Both the position numbers and the translations under genes were made by a program. A stretch of 64,000 nt of DNA from Pseudoips prasinana (taxonomy: Eukaryota > Arthropoda > Insecta > Lepidoptera > Nolidae): assembly GCA_951640165.1 (NCBI GenBank), contig OX621237.1, positions 2,108,001 through 2,172,000 of the forward strand. The letters run 5' to 3'. The notes under the pieces were generated by a model. It worked only from the letters and a program-made list of their open reading frames with translations, had not been told where the DNA came from and ran no database searches. Shown piece by piece: positions 20,255 through 28,002 of the stretch. Numbering within the stretch: the first letter of the stretch is position 1; every line of letters begins with the position of its first letter.

Positions 20255-21125
20255 TTTATGGTATTCTTATTCTATTCTTCTGGTGGCGGCTATTTTCAGT
20301 CCCCGGAGGTCCTGGTAACACTGCGTCCAGTGATGAACTATTGTGCTCACCGCTCCAACTAAACTTCCCTGTCTAACCTTTTTGGCAGGGGTATCGATAA
20401 CATCGTCCTGGTGCAAGAAGTGTTGGCCCAGGACGGTATTACGTTTATGCATCAGTAGTTCACAATGACAGAGCAGGTGTAGAGAGGTGTTTCGTCCGCG
20501 TTATTGCAAAACCTACACACTCTATAGTCTCCGATGCCTATCGTAGACGGTGTTTCCTGAGACGGCAATGTCCCGTTAACACCCTAGTTATGATGCATAA
20601 ATTCCTCCTATTAAGCGTGAGGGCTTCATTTGCAGTGTTGCGGTCGTAGCCCTTGATAGCTTTTTGGAGTGAGTTAAACCTGGAAGTTTGTGCCAGCGTT
20701 TAATAGCTTCCTGTTGGCAATGGTTCCTTAGGGTGAGTTGGACTGTGCTTTTTGGTATAACGCATATCGGCTCAGGGCCGTATTGGACCAATTTAGCTCC
20801 AGCCTGCGCAAGTTCGTTGGCGCTTTCGTTGCCCTCGATACCCGCATGACCCGGTACCCATCGAAGTATCACCTTGTTCCTAAGGCACAGGGTGTTGAGA
20901 CTGTCAATGCAGTTCATAACCAGCCCTGACGTTATAGTGTCAGAGTTCAAGGCTAGGAGAGCCGGTTGACTGTCTGAATGGATGAAGATCGTGTGATTGA
21001 CATAGTCTTTTTGCAGGTTGTCTTCTACACACACAATGATGGCATAAACCTCTGCCTGGAAAATTGGGTGTATTTTCCCAGGTTTAGACTGGCTTTGAAT
21101 CTGGGTCGCTCACCAAAAACTCCAC
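20255..21125 (-). pseudogene. LINE 3' end with RNase H and zinc-knuckle tail, frameshifted
   Basis: The minus strand encodes an RNase H domain. FQAEVYAI has the catalytic Glu and IHSDSQPAL a catalytic Asp. WVPGHAGIEGNESANELA has the His region, where Asn-Glu-Ser-Ala-Asn replaces the usual Asn-Glu-x-Ala-Asp. A frameshift lies near 21060 and more near 20460-20590, before a CRFCNNADET...LLCHC zinc-knuckle tail (20267-20520). The 3' end is (AATAG)-like at about 20255. It belongs to the I/R1-type LINE group. It differs clearly from the RNase H fragment at 13.6 kb. Confidence 0.65.
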
Positions 21126-21146
21126 AGCCTGGACGCTATCCAGCTG

Positions 21147-21757
21147 ATGATGACGTAAGATAATAATATAACACACTGTGATCTGATTCCAAACTAGGCA
21201 AAGCCTTTTTTTTAATGGTGGAAATGCTAATGTCTCATTTCAACGCTTCCCACTAAAACCACCACGGTAGCCAGCCTCACAGTGCCCGTAGCGGTGGCTC
21301 TGGGTACTTGTGAACGATCACACCAATACCCCCGCCGTGCACTGCAGCCTCTGCGAGACTCTCACCCAGGGAGGGGAGGGGGCATGAATGCCTTCTCCCT
21401 CCGTGTTTAGGTAACCTGAGTACAGTAGGTTACCTCTTCCCGGGACCGCCGTACAAGACGAGTGGAGTTCCCCTCCTCCAAACGCCAGCGATCCCAGGGG
21501 CGCATACTCTCTCCTGGATTAAGCTCCCAGCGCCGGAAACTAGGCAAAGCCTGTACTAAGGTAAAGCCTGTAAAAAGATAAATGTACTTATATTTTCCTA
21601 AATACATACATACTTATTATAGATAAGTTACACCCAGACACAGAACTAATAATCGTGTTCATCCCACCAAGTATTGACCCGGGGGGAATCCAACCCACGA
21701 CCTCCAACTTAGGAGTCAGGTTCACTAACTACTAGACCAAAAGACCAGTCGAAATGC
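21147..21757 (-). mobile_element. SINE-C copy split by an R1-like insertion
   Basis: The tail part (ACACACTGTGATCTGATTCC) ends at 21206. The remainder, from CCTGTACTAAGG through the antisense head (GGAATCCAACCCACGACCTC, AGTCAGGTTCACTAACTACTAGACC), resumes at 21553. The 16 bp AAACTAGGCAAAGCCT is duplicated at the break (21191-21206, 21537-21552). Confidence 0.7.
21206..21536 (-). mobile_element. GC-rich LINE 3' end inserted in a SINE, with 16-bp TSD
   Basis: A T-run at the left edge is the antisense poly(A) tail. The body is GC-rich, including CTCCCTCCGTGTTTAGG and GGACCGCCGTACAAGACG. It is flanked by AAACTAGGCAAAGCCT on both sides. Composition and layout suggest an R1-group LINE 3' UTR; no coding part remains. 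Confidence 0.65.
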
Positions 21758-21869
21758 ATAGTAATTGGTACTGCATTAGCTGATATACCTATTTAGTTGT
21801 TTAATGTGTACTTGCCAGTACTCACAGAGTTCACTTGTCAAATACAAATCCTGCTTAAAGTACGCCTTA

Positions 21870-21975
21870 GTACAGACGCCAGCACATCAAGCTACCCCAA
21901 TCTGTTAAATGTCCCCAAGAAAGTGAACCTTATGCTTATGCGATAAAGTTGAAAATCTATAAAAAAAATTTGACT
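21870..21975. mobile_element. Hairpin MITE, TGTACAGACG family, 3' arm truncated
   Basis: Left arm GTACAGACGCCAGCACATC and AGCTACCCCAATCTGT. The right arm keeps only AAATTTGAC before TGTCTGTACA, where it merges into the next element at 21979. Confidence 0.6.
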
Positions 21976-21978
21976 GTC

Positions 21979-22161
21979 TGTACACACGGCTACATACCAA
22001 ACTATAAATTTCCAGTATAAGCTGATCTCGTATTGTATAGGATTTCCAAACGATAAGAGGTCAGCTTATATTGGAAATATATACCTAGTCTACGTGAATT
22101 AAAACCTTTTTTATTTATTTATATTTATTTATTTATAGCTTGATATGTAGCCGTCTGTACA
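21979..22161. mobile_element. Second hairpin element sharing TGTACA ends
   Basis: Ends TGTACACACGGCTACAT and ATGTAGCCGTCTGTACA are inverted, with an inner inverted pair (TCCAGTATAAGCTGATCTC and GAGGTCAGCTTATATTGGAA). The right half also contains an L-family tail (CTACGTGAATTAAAACC and an ATTT run). Confidence 0.6.
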
Positions 22162-22283
22162 GAGCGCTGACTTGAAATTTATAAAGAAGTTTTACGGAAA
22201 CCCTCTGTGGTTGAAATTAGCTCACTGTAGGACTGCTTGGTGGTAGGCCAAACATCCTGCACGTCACCTTAAGTACCTACGCA

Positions 22284-22447
22284 CCTACGCACTATGCGGT
22301 TAGCCGGAATGCGGTCGGCCGTCAGCAATCAATATCGATGACCGACTGCCGCATCACAGTGCGAATAAAAACTACTTTTCGTACAAATATCTGGGTACGG
22401 TCAGCCGCACGGCTGGCCGCATTGCGGCTAGCTGCATAGTGCGTAGG
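22284..22447. mobile_element. 164-bp GC-rich hairpin MITE
   Basis: CCTACGCACTATGCGGTTAG at the left pairs with CTAGCTGCATAGTGCGTAGG at the right. The arms continue inward through repeated (A/G)GCCGCAATGCGGCC-like segments, about 45-50 bp each. A fragment of the same sequence occurs near 25605-25640 (CACGGCTAGCCGGAAAC). Confidence 0.65.
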
Positions 22448-22464
22448 AGGCCTAGGACACGGTT

Positions 22465-22650
22465 TCTGTAATAAAATAAATTTTATAAATGTTTTCATAC
22501 AAGATGTACCTAAATATCTATATGTTACTAGAAATAATATCTAATGAATACAACTATATTACTACAAACATGTTCTGACTATTTACAAGCGCTTTTTTAA
22601 AGTCTACGTGAATAAAAACCTTTTTTATTTTTATTTATTTATTTATTCTT
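22465..22650 (+). mobile_element. L-family 3' end
   Basis: ATAAAATAAATTTTATAAATG, TACCTAAATATCTATATG, CAAACATGTTCTGACTATTT and the AATAAAAACC tail; 5'-truncated. Confidence 0.6.
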
Positions 22651-22869
22651 GATGAGAAATCTGGCGAAACATGTAGAATTAAGTCTTATAAGTTATTAAA
22701 TAAAAAATAAAAAAAACATTCTTGGCCTTTGCTTTTTCTTCCTTGTCTCTTAACTTGACGCATGTATCTGATTATTGTGACGGCGATGGATGGCAGTTTT
22801 AGTTGTCCCAAGGTATTGTAAAAATGAATAAAAACCACTCCTCTGATGTAAATTTCTGTAGCTTGCGTA

Positions 22870-23085
22870 ATCATCGTGTCAGTCAAAGGACGTCCACTGC
22901 TGGACAAAAGCCTCCCCAAAGAATGGGGAGATATGCCATAATCGCCACGCTTGGCAGATGGGTTGGCGATCGCAGTTTGATGGTCATAGTTCACAGAAAA
23001 ACGCAGCTGCCCGTTCCCCCCCGGGCGATTACTACGCTCCCCACGGGATGAGATGGGGTGATGATATTCTATGCCATCACCACAC
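22870..23085 (-). repeat. Type-2 LINE-tail repeat
   Basis: Antisense CGTCCACTGCTGGACAAAAG, GGGGAGATATGCCATAATCG, CACGCTTGGCAGATGGG, GCGATCGC and CCACGGGATGAGATGGGG. Full members are here and at 24.4 kb; the sense copy is at 32.6 kb. Confidence 0.55.
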
Positions 23086-23198
23086 AGCAGCCTGTGTAAA
23101 CATTGGCAAATAAGCACTATACCGTATATGAATCTTGTGAGGGGCGACCTCATTACTTGGAGACTCATGTTTAAACTTGAGTTATTAGTAGTTTCGAC

Positions 23199-23451
23199 GG
23201 TCACCGTAGCCTAGTTGGTAGTGCTCCTGCCTACGAAGCTGGTGGTCCTGGGTTCGAATCCCGGTTAGTGCAAATATTTGTGTGATGAGCACGAATATTT
23301 GTTTCTGACTCATGGATGTTTTCTATGTATTTAAGTATTTATCTATCTATATAAGTATGTATATCGTCACCTGGTACCCATAGTACAAGCTTTGCTTATT
23401 TTGGGGCTAGGATGATATGTGTGACATTGTCCCTATAAAAAAAAAAAAAAA
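23199..23451 (+). mobile_element. SINE-A copy, full length with pure A tail
   Basis: Intact A and B boxes. Unlike the other copies, which end in (ATT)n, it ends in a run of about 17 A (23437-23451 and adjacent). Confidence 0.8.
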
Positions 23452-23914
23452 GTTATTTATAATATTACAGGAACTTCGCAAATGTAGAATGATTTTTTCA
23501 CAAAACAAGGCATATATTCATGTTTATGTTTTAGGTGTTAGTTAGCAGAACATGCTAAAATAAAATATTGGACGGTAAAAGCGCCACGGGAAACGTTGAA
23601 TATATCAATTTTTAGGTATGTTTTTTAAAAGAATATCGGCCTAGCTCGATTCAAACTCGCACACCAACGATTCCGTACTATGTTACGTACAACATTTTAC
23701 AGCGATTGTTAAGGCCGAACAACACGGGAAAGATAACTTATATGAGAACCTTTTAATTTCTAATTCTATTTTATTATTTGTGTATCTATGTGTAAGCTCA
23801 GTGAAAATTTCAACTGTAGGTATGTGACGGGCCTGTCGGTCTAGCCTAGACTGACTGCTTCAGCTTTTACATAGCTAAGGATTAGATCGCAAAGTGTTTA
23901 GTTGCCCCAAGTTA
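23452..23914. other. Mostly unassigned DNA
   Basis: GATTCAAACTCGCACAC near 23650 might be a decayed antisense tRNA-like head, and GGGCCTGTCGGTCTAGCC near 23828 a head fragment. No gene. Confidence 0.3.
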
Positions 23915-24160
23915 TTATTATAAAATAATAATATCCTGGGACATTATTCACCATCTGATCCGAAACACAGCAGAGCTTGTACTATGGAAACCAGATAACT
24001 GATACTACGTATACTACTTTCGTAATGTCAATACATACTTATATAAATGATTACCCCCAAAATCAAGATAAACAGACAAGTTCATGCGCACATGAATATG
24101 TCCTGGGTGGGAATCGATCCCACGACCTGCGCCTTGACAGTCAAGTATTCACCAATGTAC
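23915..24160 (-). mobile_element. SINE-B copy, full length
   Basis: Antisense tail (TTATTATTATA), GATCCGAAACACAGCAGAGC, CAAGATAAACAGACAAG, and head GGGAATCGATCCCACGACC. Confidence 0.7.
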
Positions 24161-24439
24161 GGATGAACAGGTAGACGCCAGACGGAGGCACGGATACCGA
24201 AAGTTTAGTCATAAGTAGGTTTCTTTTAACGCCGTTTTGGTCCAACTACGGTGCCCTAAAAATACATTTAAATTTAAACCTTTATATTCATATTGAAAAA
24301 TATATTCATATTGTATATTTAGTACAAACGGCGACTTTTATTCACTTGATCAATCTGCAATTTACAGTTTGTTTTAGCTGAACAGACCTGTTGCTCGTTT
24401 GTCAATCAATATAGATTTTTTTTTGAATAGATTATGCAT
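24161..24439. other. Unassigned AT-rich DNA
   Basis: Contains a local repeat of TATATTCATATTG at 24282 and 24300; no gene. Confidence 0.3.
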
Positions 24440-24690
24440 TTATTCATCATCATCATCATCATTACAGCTAAATGAGTCCACTGCTGGACAAGCCTCCCTC
24501 AAGAATCGTCTTGGGGGGATATGCCATAATCGCCACGCTTGGCAGGCGGGTTGGCGATCGCAGTAAGATGGTCATAGTAATCAGAAGGAAGCTGCTGCCC
24601 ATCCTCTGGTAGATATTCCCTCGGGTCGACTTCTACGCCCCCCACGGGATGAGATGGGGTGATGATATTCTGATTCTGATATTTGTCGCC
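24440..24690 (-). repeat. Type-2 LINE-tail repeat, longest copy
   Basis: (CAT)n, CACTGCTGGACAAGCC, GGGGATATGCCATAATCGCC, GCTTGGCAGGCGGGTTGG, TTCCCTCGGGTCG and ACGGGATGAGATGGGGTGAT, in antisense. Confidence 0.6.
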
Positions 24691-24869
24691 GTCACCACAC
24701 AGCAGTTATTACTCTCATCATAAAAATAGTTTACATTTTTTAAATATAATAATATGGCACAATAAAGCATATTTTGCATTGAACAAAAAAAAATAAAAGT
24801 ATTTGCTCGTCTATTATCTAGTTGTTTTCACTAGCAAAACCATAAGGTTCACGTTCGATTGGTAAAAAT
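24691..24869. other. Unassigned AT-rich DNA
   Basis: No gene or recognised repeat. Confidence 0.3.
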
Positions 24870-24908
24870 TAACAGATCGGGGTAGCTTGATGTGCTGACG
24901 TCTGTACA
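24870..24908. mobile_element. Half of a TGTACAGACG-family MITE
   Basis: AACAGATCGGGGTAGCTTGA followed by TGTGCTGACGTCTGTACA is a single right arm; the left arm is missing. Confidence 0.55.
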
Positions 24909-25044
24909 GTAAGGTATTTTCAAAACATTACATACAAAACATATACGGAAAATCTATAACAATTTTGGTGTAGATTTTTAAATTGTAATCATTTCAATAT
25001 TTTTAAGATAGTTGACATAGGCATGGATGGTACAGGCACAGATG

Positions 25045-25125
25045 TGATGACATCATCAGCCTGATATCGTCCGTCGCTGGACATAGGCTTCCCCTGAAGG
25101 TTTCTCTAACGTTGCCATTTCGAGG
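25045..25125 (-). repeat. Short RTE-like LINE tail (type 3)
   Basis: CATCATCAGCCTGATATCGTC, CGCTGGACATAGGCTTCCC and TTTCTCTAACGTTGCCATTT match the copy at 836-905. Confidence 0.5.
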
Positions 25126-25129
25126 GGTA

Positions 25130-25440
25130 TGCCTGAGTCACAAACAAATAACAAACTTCCCAATGATATTAGAGAATTGTCTACGAATAAGTTTAAAAGA
25201 ATTATTAAAGCCAAATTGTGTAGCAGGGCATATTACAAAATTTCTGATTATTTAAGTGATAAAAGTGCTTGGGATGGAGTTGTTCTGAGTCAACACACAT
25301 GATTGTAATTAATCTTAAGTATATTTTATTTTAAACAAGGATTCCTTTTGAGTTTTCTGGCAGTGTTTCTCAGTAGCTGCCACGTCATGCACTACACGGT
25401 AGGGTAAAAAAAATATGACGATTCCACATAAATGCAAAAT
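25130..25440 (+). pseudogene. Jockey/CR1-type LINE 3' end
   Basis: The frame ending at 25302 reads NNKLPNDIRELSTNKFKRII, then KAKLCSRAYYKISDYLSDK and a stop. This is the usual extreme C terminus of Jockey/CR1-type RT ORFs (compare the second LINE at 43.9 kb). About 140 bp of 3' UTR follow. The rest of the element is absent. Confidence 0.6.
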
Positions 25441-25474
25441 TTTTACGGAATAAAGTTAGTAGGTAGTAGTAGTT

Positions 25475-25640
25475 GGCGGCCACAGTTAGGTGGTAGTTAG
25501 TACACAGGTGCCCCTGCTGCCCGGCTACCTGCTATATCCCTTAGTCGCATGCAACGACACCCACGGGATGATATGGGGTGTCCCTATTATTTCTCGTAGG
25601 AACTACACGGCTGGTCGGAAATTGCACGGCTAGCCGGAAA
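25475..25640. repeat. Dispersed CACGGGAT repeat plus MITE scrap
   Basis: CAGTTAGGTGGTAGTTAGTAC and CACCCACGGGATGATATGGG match 1145-1260. The following GGCTGGTCGGAAATTGCAC and GGCTAGCCGGAA resemble the 22284 MITE arm. Confidence 0.45.
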
Positions 25641-25701
25641 CTTACTTACTTACTTATATTATTTATTATTTTTACTCTTATTAAAGTTACTACTACTTAC
25701 T

Positions 25702-25930
25702 TATCTATGGGCATTGGTTACCCCAGTGACAGAGTTGTTCAAGCCGCCCAGTAGGCCTCTGACATGTCGTAACGACTGTTGTCTAATGACTACAACCGGT
25801 CCCACCGAAACACGGAGTGCTCAGAAATTAAACCACTTCTGTGCTTACCCATCTATGGACTGACCGTGAGGCTAGTTGCTTAAAGTCGCCGATCTCTTAC
25901 AGACCGGTTACAGAGGAGCGCCTCAATTAA
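25702..25930 (+). repeat. Block N dispersed repeat
   Basis: GGGCATTGGTTACCCCAGTG, CAAGCCGCCCAGTAGGCCTC, AACGACTGTTGTC and CCATCTATGGACTGACCGTG match 15066-15300. Confidence 0.6.
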
Positions 25931-26560
25931 GATAATGTATAAACTTATAGATAAGGTTTGCTTTTACCATGTCAAAATTTGACAGTGTTTATTAAGGTAC
26001 TGGAGCTTGTATTTGATACGAACTTTAAGTAATATAATAGTGCCATAATACACCTGATACAAGCCCCTTGGAAGCTATTAAAATATTAGCTCCACATTGA
26101 CCAAAACATACAACACCAAGCATTTTTTTCTCGTCACGAGCCTTATCAAAACCTATTTGAATCCCACTCAAACAAGAATATGTGACCTCAGCACTAACAG
26201 GGGTTGCTCGGAGACATTCCGTTTAGAATGACTCCAATAAAAATCTATTACTACAGAATAGGGCACCAAATGATATTTGCGAAGTAAAGCCGGCCTAAGC
26301 AAACAGTCGGGCCCAATAGAGCAATACCTTGTGATAGTTTCTGACTTGGTACAGTAGCGGACAAACACATTGAGTCGATCGGTTAAAAAAATACTTGAAT
26401 ATACCAGTCTAATTATAAAAAATAGTTCACTATATACAGGCATGCGGTCAACATTGAGAGTAGATGTTTTTTATTTACCGTCAACATCACGTAATCTTAC
26501 TCCGCGTTTAACTTTCAAAATAGTTGGTAAATTTCTCACCTTTAAACTTAAAACTTAGTA
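25931..26560. other. Unassigned DNA upstream of the near-complete LINE
   Basis: No convincing gene. I could not find the LINE's 5' target-site duplication, so its exact start is open and may lie inside this stretch. Confidence 0.3.
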
Positions 26561-26874
26561 ATATGTGTAGTGATTGAACTGAACTGTGAAATAGTGTTTG
26601 TGTGATCTAAATCCGTCCAGTAATCATCGAGTTACAAGCAAAAACATTAGTAAAATTTTAATTATCGCCATCCATCCCTGACCTACGACAACCCGCAGAA
26701 CGCTCGCATACCCCGCTCCGCGCGCCCGCGAGTACCCGCAGCGCCCACTGCCCGCGAGTGTACCTGCATCTAACTACGCTTCAAGCGCTTTACGGTATTT
26801 AGCGGCCCGCTAGACGGCACTTATATAATATTTTTTGTTGCTAAAAAATATTTTAAAGGAGTACATCTACTGCC
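26561..26874 (+). promoter_or_regulatory. Presumed LINE 5' UTR with CpG-rich block
   Basis: Directly upstream of ORF1. The 26685-26770 part is CpG-rich against an AT-rich background, with ACCCGCAG and CCCGCGAGT repeated (for example CCCGCGAGTACCCGCAG). LINEs of this group carry internal promoters here; no specific promoter element is proved by the sequence. Confidence 0.4.
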
Positions 26875-27969
26875 ATGACGCGTGTTTGCTTGGGTTGTAT
26901 GAGGGCTATAAAGGATAACAATTTCATGAAATGCATTGTTTGCAAAGAGGCATGCCATTTAGTCTGCGTAAATACAACCGCAAAGAAAACTGCCAAGGAT
27001 TTAAACTGGACATGTCCAAACTGCATCAGCAAGAGGCCCAGAAGTGACAACACCAACACTCCAATACGCCCCGCAGACACTGACAGCCAACCTTCGCCAA
27101 CATGGGTAACGCAACGCTCGCAACCTAAAGGGAAGGCATCACCAACCTTGAGTGACCACGAATCTACTCACCATTGTTTATCCAAGGAAGACATTAGGGA
27201 AATCATACGCAGTGAAATTAAATATGCAATGTTGAATGAATTAACTGATTTAGTAAAACGGACCATCACTCCTGAGTTACAAGATATAAGAGCGGATATT
27301 ACTACTATGAAAAACGAAATTGCTACATTTAGAGAGTCCATGGGTTTTATTAACTCAGAATTTGAGAGTATTCGATCTGAGATGACCAATAAATTTGATT
27401 TGACCACACGTCTCCAGAAGGATCTTACTGAATTGAGAGCCACTAACAAAGAGCTCACCCACCGCTTAGCTGAGATTGAGCAACAAACCCGTGCCTCTAA
27501 TATAGAAATACAATGTGTGCCGGAACACAAAACTGAAAATGTATTAACACTGACGAAACAGCTTGCCAAGTGCGTAAAATTCGATCTAGACGCTGGTGAT
27601 ATACATGTGTGTACTAGAGTAGCAAAAGCTAATCCATCCTCATCGCGACCAAGATCTATAATTGTCAAATTGCGTAGTCCACTGATTCGTGACGGATTAC
27701 TAGCTGCTGTACTAAAGTTCAATAAAAATCACCCGTCAGAGAAACTCAACTCATCACATCTGGGCATCGGCGGTGATAAGAAACCTATTTATGTGGCAGA
27801 ACACCTATCTTCTCAAAACAGGGAACTTCACAAGGCTGCTAGATTGAAGGCCAAGGAGTCACAGTACAAGTTTGTTTGGGTCAGAAGCGGCCGCATATTT
27901 GTTAGAAAATCCGAAACCTCACCAGCTATTGTAATTAAGGACTTTGCCTCGGTAAATAATATAACTTAA
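26875..27969 (+). CDS. LINE ORF1: PHD-finger, coiled-coil RNA-binding-type protein
   Basis: 364 aa, intact. Residues about 5-50 form a Cys4-His-Cys3 PHD-like zinc finger (CLGCM, CIVC, CHLVC, WTCPNC). A charged linker follows, then a predicted coiled coil at about 130-205 (heptad-like ELTDL...ITTMKNEIATF...LQKDLTELRATNKEL). The last 150 residues resemble the RRM/C-terminal region of LINE ORF1 proteins (SNIEIQCVPEHKTEN...RSIIVKLRSPLIRDG). Such proteins bind the element's RNA and act as nucleic-acid chaperones in the ribonucleoprotein. ORF2 follows in the same frame after two stop codons and about 30 bases. The start is the first Met, just before the PHD cysteines. A PHD finger in ORF1 is typical of CR1/Jockey-group LINEs. 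Confidence 0.85.
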   Translation: MTRVCLGCMRAIKDNNFMKCIVCKEACHLVCVNTTAKKTAKDLNWTCPNCISKRPRSDNTNTPIRPADTDSQPSPTWVTQRSQPKGKASPTLSDHESTHHCLSKEDIREIIRSEIKYAMLNELTDLVKRTITPELQDIRADITTMKNEIATFRESMGFINSEFESIRSEMTNKFDLTTRLQKDLTELRATNKELTHRLAEIEQQTRASNIEIQCVPEHKTENVLTLTKQLAKCVKFDLDAGDIHVCTRVAKANPSSSRPRSIIVKLRSPLIRDGLLAAVLKFNKNHPSEKLNSSHLGIGGDKKPIYVAEHLSSQNRELHKAARLKAKESQYKFVWVRSGRIFVRKSETSPAIVIKDFASVNNIT

Positions 27970-28002
27970 TTTAATTATTTTATTATTATTATATATCTTT
28001 AA

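Noticed and set aside
22686..23204. A 172-residue minus-strand frame
   Set aside because: It crosses an L tail, a type-2 LINE-tail repeat and the start of a SINE, so it is a chimera of unrelated repeats.
27168..27722. A 184-residue minus-strand frame
   Set aside because: It is antisense to LINE ORF1 and has no recognisable features.
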